Shown: piece after piece, positions 1-7,708 of the stretch | Layout of the letters: each line of letters begins with the position of its first letter | Numbering within the stretch: the stretch's first letter is position 1 | Origin: DMER64 sp041652255 | Lineage (GTDB): Bacteria > Bacteroidota > Bacteroidia > Bacteroidales > UBA932 | DNA length: 11,305 nucleotides | NCBI GenBank assembly: GCA_041652255.1 | Contig: JBAZHT010000056.1 | Location: forward strand, 1-11,305 | Direction of reading: 5' to 3' | Position numbers and translations under genes: made by a program | Notes under the pieces: model-generated | What the model was told of the DNA's origin: nothing | Database searches by the model: none | The model's input: only the letters and a program-made list of their open reading frames with translations

Positions 1-14
1 GTTGTGCATTTTAC

Positions 15-22
15 TATATTTG
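15..22 (+). promoter_or_regulatory. Bacteroidota-type -7 promoter box of the ATPase gene
   Basis: The eight bases TATATTTG match the Bacteroidota sigma factor consensus TAnnTTTG exactly and lie 22 bases before the ATG at 45. The partner -33 TTTG element would fall outside the window, so only half of the promoter can be seen. The implied transcript has a very short leader and no obvious Shine-Dalgarno sequence, which is usual in this phylum. Confidence 0.5.
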
Positions 23-44
23 TAAATCCTAAATAATCCAGGCC

Positions 45-1214
45 ATGAGAACGCTTTATCAGAAATATGAAACGCTATTACAAAACACTCCCACCGTTTT
101 TAAACGGTATTTATACAAAGAAATCAAATGGGATAATCGTATGATCGGCATCATTGGGGCTCGTGGTGTTGGTAAAACCACGATGATCCTGCAATACATC
201 AAGGAAAACCTGGATCATAAAAAAGCGTTATATGTATCGGCAGATGATCTGTATTTTGGGGAAAACAGACTCATTGATCTGGCCGATAAATTCTATACAT
301 CTGCGGGAGAATATCTGTTTATCGATGAGATTCATAAATACTCCGACTGGTCCCGGGAATTAAAAAACATTTACGATGCATTCCCTTCATTAAAAATTGT
401 GTTCACCGGATCTTCCGTACTTGATATTCTTAAAGGCTCGGCAGATCTGAGCCGCCGTGCCATTGTCTACATATTACACGGACTCTCTTTCCGGGAATAT
501 TTACAATTATTTCACAACTACCAAACGGAAGTATATTCGTTAAAACAAATCATCAATAACGAAGTTAAGCTAAAGGACATAATCCACCCTTTACCATTGT
601 TTGATGACTATCTGAAACGCGGCTACTACCCTTTCGGACTTGAAAATGAAATGAACATACGATTAGGTCATATTATTGTACATACATTGGAAACCGATAT
701 TCCTCAATATGCCAACTTAAACGTTGGAACAAGCCGCAAATTGAAACAATTGCTTTCCATAATTGCAGAGAGTGTTCCTTTTAAACCGAATTTTTCCAAA
801 ATATCAGAAATAATTGGCGTCAGCAGAAATTCCCTGGATGATTACTTTTCATATATGGAAAAAGCAGGACTGATAGGCCGGCTACGTAATGAAACTGGCG
901 GTATAAGCGGATTAGGAAAAGTGAATAAAGTATACCTGGACAATACAAACATCATCTATAACCTGGCCGGAGAAAAATCAAATGCAGGAAATATGCGGGA
1001 GACCTTCTTCTTTAATCAAATGCAGGTAAGAAACGAAGTAGTATCATCAAAAAAAACCGATTTTGCCATTGATGGGTATACATTTGAAATTGGAGGGAAA
1101 AACAAGCAGCAAAAACAAATTGAAAAAGACGGGAAATCTTATGTAGTCAAAGATAACATTGAATTTGGATACCTGAATGTCATACCCCTTTGGGCTTTCG
1201 GATTCAATTACTAA
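45..1214 (+). CDS. AAA+ ATPase, AAA_14 / DUF4143 family
   Basis: A 389-residue protein that appears complete. It has an N-terminal P-loop ATPase domain with Walker A GARGVGKTT (residues 38-46, K44), Walker B YLFIDEIH (90-97, D94/E95), a TGSS motif (121-124) and the SRRA stretch followed by the LHGLSFREYL block (145-154) typical of AAA_14 proteins. A winged-helix-like middle part (around 245-285) leads into a DUF4143-like C-terminal domain with TDFAIDGYTFEIGGKNK (338-354), where D339, E348 and K352 sit like the acidic/lysine triad of a PD-(D/E)XK fold, though spaced unusually. The family is very abundant in Bacteroidota and archaea; its physiological role is not settled and DNA or protein remodelling has been suggested. 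The ATG at 45 is chosen because the pre-Walker-A helix is present and a -7 box lies just upstream. It faces away from everything else in the window and seems to be a stand-alone gene. Confidence 0.9.
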   Translation: MRTLYQKYETLLQNTPTVFKRYLYKEIKWDNRMIGIIGARGVGKTTMILQYIKENLDHKKALYVSADDLYFGENRLIDLADKFYTSAGEYLFIDEIHKYSDWSRELKNIYDAFPSLKIVFTGSSVLDILKGSADLSRRAIVYILHGLSFREYLQLFHNYQTEVYSLKQIINNEVKLKDIIHPLPLFDDYLKRGYYPFGLENEMNIRLGHIIVHTLETDIPQYANLNVGTSRKLKQLLSIIAESVPFKPNFSKISEIIGVSRNSLDDYFSYMEKAGLIGRLRNETGGISGLGKVNKVYLDNTNIIYNLAGEKSNAGNMRETFFFNQMQVRNEVVSSKKTDFAIDGYTFEIGGKNKQQKQIEKDGKSYVVKDNIEFGYLNVIPLWAFGFNY

Positions 1215-1291
1215 TTGACATCATTTTGGCCTTTTCAGGCTGAATTTTGTGGCCGACAATGCTCCGGAAAACAACACACATTGCGTATGAC

Positions 1292-1326
1292 TGAGTATTC
1301 TGGCCCAGTATGGCCCAGAATACTCA
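1292..1326. repeat. 12-bp perfect inverted repeat with 11-nt spacer
   Basis: The arms TGAGTATTCTGG (1292-1303) and CCAGAATACTCA (1315-1326) are exact reverse complements around the spacer CCCAGTATGGC. It sits exactly where the integrase-like similarity breaks off. No T-run follows on either strand, so an intrinsic terminator is not supported; a recombination scar or protein-binding palindrome fits as well. Confidence 0.6.
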
Positions 1327-1488
1327 ATGAATAGGCCAGCATCAGAATCGCCCTGTGTTTTATATTGGCTGTTGCTTTTATTAAACGCTCCACCTCCTCT
1401 CCAGTTAATACCACCGGAATCCGCTGCTCTTTCGGGGGCAGTTTTTTAAACGCCCCAAATCGTGTATCTGGGTATGCTGCGTTCCCCT

Positions 1489-1498
1489 CCCCCCCCCC
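1489..1498. repeat. C10 homopolymer run inside the integrase remnant
   Basis: Ten consecutive C on the plus strand, preceded by CCCCT, give a G-rich GGGEG stretch in the minus-strand reading frame. Such a tract is unusual in this AT-rich setting. It could be a slippage site or an assembly/base-calling weak point. Confidence 0.6.
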
Positions 1499-1623
1499 AC
1501 GAAGACGTATATCAAGTACATAATCATCGAGTTGAAGTAACTCTTTTAAACTTAATGAATCCGCGTTTTGTGGATGGGGATACTCCGTTTTATACACAAA
1601 CCAGCAAAGCGATTCACGAACAC

Positions 1624-1662
1624 CTCTAAAAACAAACTCTAAAAATAAACTCTAAAAATAAA
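1624..1662. repeat. Three tandem 13-bp repeats
   Basis: The units CTCTAAAAACAAA (1624-1636) and CTCTAAAAATAAA (1637-1649 and 1650-1662) follow one another without gaps and differ at one base. They lie just upstream of the integrase remnant in a non-coding stretch. No function can be read from the sequence; replication slippage is the simplest origin. Confidence 0.8.
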
Positions 1663-1689
1663 CATTTTGTGATTAATCTTATAACCGCA

Positions 1690-1806
1690 CTGAAAGGCGG
1701 TTACTCTGGCTGGAGAGGCGGAAGTTCTTTTGCAAGCCTTTGGTTTGAGCGTTGGCTCGTGTGGGCTTGCAAATGTGCTTACGACTGAGCATTGGCTTTC
1801 AAAATG
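1690..1806. repeat. Dispersed intergenic repeat, copy A, with 10-bp inverted repeat
   Basis: The arms TTTGCAAGCC (1729-1738) and GGCTTGCAAA (1764-1773) are perfect reverse complements around a 25-nt loop. The flanking words TTCTTTTGCA and TTGCAAATGTG recur around 8459-8502, and GCTTACGACTGAGCATTGGC with following TTT (about 1777-1799) resembles 3296-3318 at 18 of 23 positions. The three places therefore look like diverged or partial copies of one repeat. This copy directly follows the stop of the outer-membrane barrel gene on the minus strand, so it could also fold in that transcript's 3' end. Confidence 0.45.
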
Positions 1807-1809
1807 GAA

Positions 1810-3189
1810 CTAAAAACTATATTTCATTTTAAACATTAACATATTATAGTCTTTTAGATTAGCAAATAAGTTGTCTCCTTTGCCGCCAAAAATTACAGTT
1901 GATAAGGTTATTTCTGAATTAATAGTGGGTTTGTATGCAATCTCAGGCATATAAACAAGGGCATAATTGTCTTTTAAATTATTCCATTCGGTAACAATGA
2001 AACCTCCACCAATGGGAGCAACTTTTAATTTTTCATTGAAAAATTTCTTTTCGAAACGCAAAAAGAAATAGTCGTTCAGGTTTTCAGCCCCTCGTTCGTG
2101 AACAAATCCGTGCATATACTGTAAATTAAGATAAGAACCATCAGAAAAATTGTAATCACCGCCCACTACAAATTTAATGTATGGTTTTGTTTTGTCTAAG
2201 ATTAATGAATCCTGCGTTACAGGCTCGGGCGACATTGGGTAAAAAGCAGATAAATCATTGGTCATTATCATATCTTTCTCGGGAATAAATGCTGCTGCCT
2301 CAGCCCAAAATCCAATTCCGGCAATACTTGTTGCCAAATCAGCACCAATGATATGGGTTCTTGCAAATGAAAGTTGCGAGTTTATATTTATTCCACCCGT
2401 TGCATCAACAGGAATGAATGTGTTTTTTGTGGATAAAGGTAATCCATCGTAGCCCCAAACATAACTAGCGGAAAAATCAACTCCTTTTGCAAAGCCTTTA
2501 AATTTTAAACCGGCAGTAAAGCTTTCGCCCAAATTATAGCGTGGCATCAGGATAGTGTCTGAAAAACTTTTTAACACCACACCTTGTGGTAATTCCATTT
2601 GAGGGTTGAGTGCATTGGCAAAAATCCCGACAGGCATATTTGCCGGCTGGAAAAAAGGAATAAAAACGCCTTGCAAAGAAAAGTCGTTATTTATATAATA
2701 ATTCATGTTAATAGCATCGGAACCCCTTCGGCGACCAAAATCAAGAATATCCTCCAAATCCAAAGGATTAAGATTGTCGGTAGGATTAAGTTTGTCGGCT
2801 GTTCCCCATACAATTCGCTGACGGCCAATGGTTACATCTAAATTTTTGGTAAGAAAACCAAATAATTGAACATAAGCTTCCCTGACTTCGAGATTATAGG
2901 GGTCAACTATTCCCTTATTGTACAAATCATTTGATTTAGTAATGCCAGGCAAGCCAATATTCCTTAACCATACTTCGCTGTAAAACTTTGAATTGTCAGT
3001 AATTTTTTTATCCAATTTTATGGTTAGTCGGTTTTCATTCCATGCCCAATCGTTTTTGTCATTAAGCAGGAGTCGTTCATCAGTTAACAATTCTCCTGAC
3101 AGTTTAAGTCTGTTGTCTTCCTGTGCATTAGTTATGCTTGAAAAGGAAACAATCAGAAGCATAGAAAGAAATAAATTTCTTGTTTTCAT
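1810..3189 (-). CDS. Outer-membrane beta-barrel protein (DUF1302/alginate-export-like)
   Basis: The reading frame opens at 3279, but the ATG at 3189 (MKTRNLFLSMLL) is preferred because it begins a clear signal peptide: basic start, hydrophobic core, and a likely cut after SITNA (residue 22). That gives 459 residues. The mature protein alternates polar and hydrophobic residues as a barrel does, contains GRQRIVWG (122-129) followed by NPTDNLNPLDLED (135-147), and ends in KMKYSF with the terminal Phe expected of a BAM-recognised outer-membrane strand. The GRQ..WG and NP.D blocks resemble DUF1302 and alginate-export barrels, which in proteobacteria are often encoded beside RND exporters of the type found upstream here. 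It is probably the outer-membrane exit or receptor component of this system. It is separated from the broken glycosyltransferase gene by about 100-170 bases and has a possible promoter of its own. Confidence 0.75.
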   Translation of the reverse strand: MKTRNLFLSMLLIVSFSSITNAQEDNRLKLSGELLTDERLLLNDKNDWAWNENRLTIKLDKKITDNSKFYSEVWLRNIGLPGITKSNDLYNKGIVDPYNLEVREAYVQLFGFLTKNLDVTIGRQRIVWGTADKLNPTDNLNPLDLEDILDFGRRRGSDAINMNYYINNDFSLQGVFIPFFQPANMPVGIFANALNPQMELPQGVVLKSFSDTILMPRYNLGESFTAGLKFKGFAKGVDFSASYVWGYDGLPLSTKNTFIPVDATGGININSQLSFARTHIIGADLATSIAGIGFWAEAAAFIPEKDMIMTNDLSAFYPMSPEPVTQDSLILDKTKPYIKFVVGGDYNFSDGSYLNLQYMHGFVHERGAENLNDYFFLRFEKKFFNEKLKVAPIGGGFIVTEWNNLKDNYALVYMPEIAYKPTINSEITLSTVIFGGKGDNLFANLKDYNMLMFKMKYSF

Positions 3190-3231
3190 AATCTGTATAT
3201 TTTTGATTTGATTTCTAACGATTTGTGTTAA

Positions 3232-3264
3232 CAAATTAAAGTGGTTAAACGCCGCTAATGCAAT
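3232..3264 (-). promoter_or_regulatory. Possible promoter of the outer-membrane barrel gene
   Basis: On the minus strand TTAATTTG (3239-3232) matches TAnnTTTG at seven of eight positions, and ATTG (3264-3261) stands 21 bases upstream, the right distance for a -33 TTTG element with one mismatch. The box is 42 bases before the ATG at 3189. Both elements are imperfect, so this is a weak call. Confidence 0.3.
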
Positions 3265-3288
3265 TTGATACCCCTCCAAAACAAATTC

Positions 3289-3756
3289 TTATATTGCTTG
3301 CGATTTGCCATTGGCTTTATCAAATTTCGTTGGGTGCAACATAGCCCTTTCGTCCGTAAACGATTAGAACGGGTTGAATTTATAGTTAATCAGGGTTTCT
3401 GTTGCCTGTCCTAAAACCATATCGCACTCATTGTTGAAAATAGGAGTGATTAATTGTTCAAAATGCGCTTCCTTTAAGTTAAATAAGTCGGCATCTATGA
3501 AAACGATTATCTTACCTGGTGGATTTTCAATGCCTGTTGCCATGGCATAACCTTTTCCTTTATTTTCAGTTAGTGCTATATATTTAAGTGAGGGCAAATT
3601 CAGAAGTTCGTTTAAAATTTTATCTGTACCATCTGTTGATCCATCGGTTACAACAATTACCTCATCAAAGAAGTAATCGCACACCGTTGTTACAACTTCT
3701 TTAACCGTTTTTTTCTCTTTATAGGTGCAGATTTTTGCTGAAATTTTCATTTTCAT
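3289..3756 (-). pseudogene. GT2 family glycosyltransferase, disrupted (130-codon ORF plus in-frame scrap)
   Basis: The first 130 codons (3756-3364) are a recognisable GT-A fold N-terminus: DEVIVVTDGSTDGT (31-44), NKGKGYAM (65-72) and the metal-binding DAD (88-90), as in dolichyl-phosphate-mannose-synthase-like GT2 enzymes of about 220-250 residues. The conserved YNE of the first strand reads YKE (12-14). Reading stops at TAA (3366-3364) right after INYKFNPF. In the same frame the DNA then reads SFTDERAM, like the family's sGxRA motif, and runs directly into LHPTKFDKA, like the C-terminal region, before a second stop at 3291-3289. I infer one nonsense change plus a deletion of some tens of codons. 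The ATG overlaps the stop of the phospholipase gene by four bases (ATGA), so it was translationally coupled. The original substrate cannot be told. Confidence 0.7.
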
Positions 3757-4625
3757 GAAATTTGACTTTTCGTTTTATTTAAGAAGCTCCGGATTGCCTC
3801 AGCAGCCGCTTTTTCTCCTAGCTCGATCAATTCTTTTGCCTTGTAAAAGTCAAATGTATTTGCCGAATCGCATGGTATATTAATGATCATATCGGGCTTA
3901 TGTTTTTCGATGCTCATTTTTGCAATCCTATGTATCATTGCCGATGTAGTACTGCTTAAAAGAGAGTAATACCCCGTGGTCTGTTTATCTCCTGTTGAAA
4001 TTAAGTTCGAAAAGGAACGGGTTAACCCCTTTAAGTATCTGGTGTGCGTTTCTTCTTCTTTATGGAAATCATTTGTTTTATCACCATAAAGAGTCACGAC
4101 AATTAGTATATCATCGGTATTTCTATGCACATATTCAATAGGAACCGGGTTTAAAACACCGCCGTCAACAAGAATGGTATTGTTAAATTTTACAGGAATA
4201 AAAATAGCCGGAATAGCCACCGATGCGCGAACTGCTTCATAAAAACTTCCTTTTGTAAAAACTACTTCTTTTTCGTGGAGTATATCAGTGGCAACGGCTG
4301 CAAAGGGGATAGGCATATCTTCAATATTCATATCGGGGATAAAAGTTTTCATTTTATCAAAAACCCGTTCCCCTTTCAATAAACCATTTGTTGTAAGAGT
4401 AAAATCCACAAAACCCCAAATATCCTTTTTGTTAAAGCTACTTACCCACCTGGCATATTCATGTAATTTACCCATGGCGTAAAGCCCGCCAATAACCGAC
4501 CCAATGGAAGAGCCTGAAATAGAAGTTATTTGAAAGCCTTGTTTTACCAATTCGTTGATAACGCCTATATGGGCAAGCCCCCTTGAGCCCCCGCTTGATA
4601 GAACCAATGCCACTGATTTTCCCAT
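3753..4625 (-). CDS. Patatin-like phospholipase
   Basis: A 290-residue protein of the bacterial patatin/RssA type, which hydrolyses acyl ester bonds of phospholipids with a Ser-Asp dyad. The glycine-rich oxyanion loop is SGGSRGLAH (residues 11-19), the nucleophile motif is GSSIG (38-42, Ser40), and the catalytic Asp is in VDGGVLNPVP (Asp154). No signal peptide or membrane segment is visible, so it probably works in the cytoplasm or on the inner face of the membrane. Its start lies 8 bases after the LolA-like gene and its end overlaps the next ATG, so it is firmly inside the operon. Pairing with an RND exporter and a LolA-like carrier suggests a role in processing or turning over the lipid cargo; that is inference. 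Confidence 0.88.
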   Translation of the reverse strand: MGKSVALVLSSGGSRGLAHIGVINELVKQGFQITSISGSSIGSVIGGLYAMGKLHEYARWVSSFNKKDIWGFVDFTLTTNGLLKGERVFDKMKTFIPDMNIEDMPIPFAAVATDILHEKEVVFTKGSFYEAVRASVAIPAIFIPVKFNNTILVDGGVLNPVPIEYVHRNTDDILIVVTLYGDKTNDFHKEEETHTRYLKGLTRSFSNLISTGDKQTTGYYSLLSSTTSAMIHRIAKMSIEKHKPDMIINIPCDSANTFDFYKAKELIELGEKAAAEAIRSFLNKTKSQIS

Positions 4626-4633
4626 TCAGTTTT

Positions 4634-5368
4634 TTATTGTTTTAATTTTCTAACTGTAAAATCATCATCGGTCAACCCGGTGTCATATTTTACATCCGAC
4701 ATTTGCATTTTGGTTTTGTGGTTTTTCTTCAGGTCCGTCATTTCAATTTCAGAGGCATTCCAGTAATTACCAATTTTTTCGAATGTGTATTTGGCTTCTT
4801 TAACCTTATTGTTTGCCTTATCGTAAAACTCCATAAGTTCAGGATAGAAGTTTGTTTTGTTGATGCGTACAATTACTTTAGAATAATCGGAACGACCCTT
4901 AGGTGTTAGTTCAAGAACGAAAACATTTGCCTCTGTTTTTAAAAGTTTAGGGGTGTACTTAACAGAAAACAAAACCGATTCCATGTCATCATAGGAAAAG
5001 TCGGTTCCTGCAAAGTTTTGATTTTTGGCGCTGGTTGCAATTCTCCTTTCTTTTCCAAATGCAGGTAAATACAAATACATCACATCATTGGGCAACGATA
5101 AAACGGAGATTCCTGCCTGCGATGCCGGTGAGGTGAATCGAAACATACGTTTATCGTTCCCTTTCTGTTGTACTGTGGCTTCACGGATTTCCTCTTTCCC
5201 GTTTTTGTCAATCAGAATAATTTTATTTTTCCCTGTCATGTCTTTGGGTGAGTACATCACATCGTCCATTTTTTTTAGGATGGTACTTGCGTCTTGCGCA
5301 TTGGCAGAAAAAATACCTGCTGCTACTATAATAGCGGTCATTACCGCTGTTTGAATTCTTGATTTCAT
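4634..5368 (-). CDS. LolA-like periplasmic outer-membrane lipoprotein-sorting protein
   Basis: A 244-residue protein with a signal peptide (hydrophobic run about 8-20, likely cleavage after SANA, residue 24). The body matches the LolA-like family (PF17131 type): the strand-rich region contains YLYLPAFGKERRI (98-110) followed by FAGTDFSYDDM (119-129), both hallmarks of the group often annotated as outer membrane lipoprotein-sorting protein. Such proteins have a half-barrel fold that can hold an acyl chain. It is encoded 18 bases after the RND exporter and 8 bases before the phospholipase, the standard genomic partnership for HAE3-type RND proteins. The most likely role is to accept a lipidated or hydrophobic molecule from the exporter in the periplasm. 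It is not the housekeeping LolA, judging by family and context. Confidence 0.85.
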   Translation of the reverse strand: MKSRIQTAVMTAIIVAAGIFSANAQDASTILKKMDDVMYSPKDMTGKNKIILIDKNGKEEIREATVQQKGNDKRMFRFTSPASQAGISVLSLPNDVMYLYLPAFGKERRIATSAKNQNFAGTDFSYDDMESVLFSVKYTPKLLKTEANVFVLELTPKGRSDYSKVIVRINKTNFYPELMEFYDKANNKVKEAKYTFEKIGNYWNASEIEMTDLKKNHKTKMQMSDVKYDTGLTDDDFTVRKLKQ

Positions 5369-5386
5369 ACTTTTTATTTTTAATTG

Positions 5387-7645
5387 TTAATGATTCTTTG
5401 CTATTATTTTACGTTTTCGGTTCACAAGGATTAAAATAACCGGTAATAGCGTTAAAGCCCCAAACCCGGAACCAAACATGCTTATGGCAATCAGTAACCC
5501 AAAGTTTTGCAAGGGCACGATTTGGGAAAACAGAAGGATTAAAAATCCGGCTGATACCGATATAACATTGATAATTACAGCCTTCCCACTAAGCAATATG
5601 GTTTCTTCTATGGCTTTTTCAGCATTTCCGTGGCTTATCAAATGCTTGTTGAAACCGGTAATTACATGGATGGAATAATCGATGCCGATACCCAAAGCAA
5701 TGCTGGCCACTAGTACGGTAGCAATATCGAGGGGGATACCGGTTATCCCCATAAACCCGAATAACACAATAATAGTGGCAACAACGGGTATGGCAGCAAA
5801 AATCCCTTTTGTTGCGGAGCGCAACATCAAGCCTACAATTAATACAACCATAAAAATGGCTATCAACAAGCTGTTATACTGGCTATTTATCAAACTACTG
5901 TTGAGCTTAACATACACAGACGGCATGCCGGTCAATTCAATATTGCAGTGTTCGTTCGGGTTCTCCTCTATGAAACGGGTCATTTTTGCAGTAAACACTT
6001 CAATATCTTTACTATCAACCGATGCAAATTTCGATTGAATAATTCCTTTGCTTAGGTCATCATTTACGAGTTGGGGCATAACCTCCTGGCCATCGAGCAA
6101 AAACCATAATTGTTCTATTTTTGCCTTGTCGTCGGGAATTTTTTTACCCTCGCCCATGGCATCGTTCATTTGTTCAATCAGGTCTGCTACCGACTGTGTA
6201 ATTTCAATATTCGGGTCTTCCTTCATGAAATGTTCGGTACGAATCATCATCTTTAGTACCTCGGGGTTTTGCATATCTCCTTCAAAAACAACAAATACCG
6301 GTAACGAGCCGCCAAATTTTTTCTGCATAACATCCTCCGCAACCCTTGTTGGATTATCTTTCTTAAAATAGTCGGCCATGTTTACACTGGTTTTTATCAG
6401 CGTTATGCCACCAATGCATAGCATGAGCAGAACTCCCCAGCCTGTTAGTGTATATTTGGGATGTTTAAACAGAAAATTAACTAAGGGCAGCAGAATTTTG
6501 TGTGTTAATAGGGTTTGCTTTTCTTCGTTTTCGGTAACTGCCTTTTTTCTGTACATTGATAAACCCGAAATAAGTGCGGGAACAAAAAACAGAGATAGTA
6601 TTAAAGCGATTAGTGTACCCACCGCAGTAAATATCCCGAAATCTTTTATCATGGTGAGGTACGCCCCAAAAACAAATGACACAAACCCAATAGCCGTGGT
6701 TACTGCTGCCAATATTACCGGAACCAGAATATATCCAAGAGCTTGAACTAATGCCTGTTTTCTGTCTGTATGTTTATTGTGGTTAATACTATTGAGTACA
6801 TGAATTGTGTAAGCACTTCCCACAGCAAGTAGCACTACCGGAATTATATTTGAAATGATGGTCAGTTCGTACCCGGTTAATGCCATTAAACCCATTGTCC
6901 ATATAACGGCTATGCCTGCTATGAGTAACGGCAACAATACCCCTCTGAAAGATTTGAAACTCAACAATAAAATAATGGCTATTACGAGGAAAACAATGGG
7001 AATAAGCCAAATAATATCCGAAACAATCAAATCGTTAATGTCGTTCATCATCATGGGCAGCCCACCAAAGTAAATTGTTTCGGGCAAATCCAGTGCTTCT
7101 ATTTTATCCTTAATTTCTTTTGCAACAGCCTGTTTATCCTCGTCAGGAAGAAGTGTAAACATAATTGCAGTTGCCGTCCCATCCTCTGATACAACAGCTC
7201 CTTTGTACATCTCTTTAGAGAAAACATATTTTTTTAGGCTGTCTAACTGCGATTGCTCAACCGGCAAATCATACTCGTCAACCAGCTTGCCTATTTCAAT
7301 ACCCCATTCAGAGCTTTTGATATCGAGAATGTTGGTTAAGCTTGTAACGGTTGAAACACCATTGGTATATTTAAGGCTGTCAGTAATTTGCTTTATATGC
7401 TGAATGACTTCTGCTTTAAAAACATCATCGGTTTCCAAAACAATCATTCCCATATCGTTTCCGCCAAATTGTGTGCCTATCTCCTTGTACAATCGGGCAG
7501 CAGGGTCGTCATCGGGTAAAGAGCTTATTATATCAGCGTTTATATGCAAGTCTTTTGCCTGATAACTAAAGAATACGGTTAATCCTGTAACAGCGATAAT
7601 TATCAGCCATTTAAATTTTACTATGCCTTCTGCGAATCTGTTCAT
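5387..7645 (-). CDS. RND family exporter, HAE3/MMPL type
   Basis: A 752-residue inner-membrane protein with the duplicated RND layout: TM1 (about 12-28), a large periplasmic loop (30-205), five TMs (about 210-360), then TM7 (about 399-417), a second periplasmic loop (420-590) and five TMs (about 590-742). The length fits the HAE3/MMPL group rather than the ~1,050-residue drug pumps. TM10 carries GIGIDYSIH (652-660) with the Asp-Tyr pair of MMPL-type proton relays. The equivalent place in TM4 reads AVGSAYTIH (274-282): Tyr kept, Asp replaced by Ala, so the two halves differ. Relatives move hopanoids, lipids or other hydrophobic molecules to the outer membrane. ATG at 7645 starts MNRFAEGIVKFKW just before TM1, a standard N-terminus. 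It lies between the TetR regulator and the LolA-like gene in one operon. Confidence 0.92.
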   Translation of the reverse strand: MNRFAEGIVKFKWLIIIAVTGLTVFFSYQAKDLHINADIISSLPDDDPAARLYKEIGTQFGGNDMGMIVLETDDVFKAEVIQHIKQITDSLKYTNGVSTVTSLTNILDIKSSEWGIEIGKLVDEYDLPVEQSQLDSLKKYVFSKEMYKGAVVSEDGTATAIMFTLLPDEDKQAVAKEIKDKIEALDLPETIYFGGLPMMMNDINDLIVSDIIWLIPIVFLVIAIILLLSFKSFRGVLLPLLIAGIAVIWTMGLMALTGYELTIISNIIPVVLLAVGSAYTIHVLNSINHNKHTDRKQALVQALGYILVPVILAAVTTAIGFVSFVFGAYLTMIKDFGIFTAVGTLIALILSLFFVPALISGLSMYRKKAVTENEEKQTLLTHKILLPLVNFLFKHPKYTLTGWGVLLMLCIGGITLIKTSVNMADYFKKDNPTRVAEDVMQKKFGGSLPVFVVFEGDMQNPEVLKMMIRTEHFMKEDPNIEITQSVADLIEQMNDAMGEGKKIPDDKAKIEQLWFLLDGQEVMPQLVNDDLSKGIIQSKFASVDSKDIEVFTAKMTRFIEENPNEHCNIELTGMPSVYVKLNSSLINSQYNSLLIAIFMVVLIVGLMLRSATKGIFAAIPVVATIIVLFGFMGITGIPLDIATVLVASIALGIGIDYSIHVITGFNKHLISHGNAEKAIEETILLSGKAVIINVISVSAGFLILLFSQIVPLQNFGLLIAISMFGSGFGALTLLPVILILVNRKRKIIAKNH

Positions 7646-7669
7646 ATTTTGTTGTTTTATTATTATTTA

Positions 7670-7708
7670 TACTTAATTTGTTTTATAGTCAGTTTTGGTG
7701 CAAAAAAA
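7670..7708 (-). promoter_or_regulatory. Second copy of the regulator leader motif before the RND gene (candidate operator)
   Basis: On the minus strand TTTTTGCACC followed after 11 extra bases by TAAAACAAATTAAGTA mirrors the tetR leader, which reads TTTTTGTACC then GTAAAACAAATTTAGTA. The likeness covers nearly the whole intergenic gap between tetR and the RND gene. Here the inverted-repeat arms are degenerate (TTTTTGCAC against GTATAAATA). It may be a weaker second binding site, or the fossil of a duplicated promoter region. Confidence 0.4.

Larger units (their letters stand above)
1235..1621 (-). pseudogene. Tyrosine recombinase/integrase remnant
   Basis: An open frame on the minus strand contains the stretch LPPKEQRIPVVLTGEEVERL followed by IKHRAILMLAYS, which resembles the linker and the first helices of the catalytic domain of Bacteroidota tyrosine recombinases (family pattern: P.vLs.eEv.rLl.a..n.khraillLaYsaGLRvsE). 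The similarity stops right after AYS, where GLRvSE with the first catalytic Arg should follow; instead the frame runs into a 12-bp inverted repeat and unrelated residues to a stop at 1235. The catalytic Arg, HxxR and Tyr are all absent, so the piece cannot be active. No ATG opens the frame: GTG at 1597 is the first possible start, and the frame is open further upstream to about 1650. A C10 run lies inside the frame at 1489-1498. I infer a leftover of a lost mobile element; the family assignment rests on about 45 residues. Confidence 0.5.

Noticed and set aside
3190..3279. N-terminal extension of the outer-membrane barrel frame from 3279
   Set aside because: It would put 30 unremarkable residues before an evident signal peptide; the ATG at 3189 is the natural start and a possible promoter lies inside the extension.
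5478..7403. Several plus-strand frames of 66-122 residues opposite the RND gene
   Set aside because: All are antisense shadows of a well-conserved transporter and show no independent signal.
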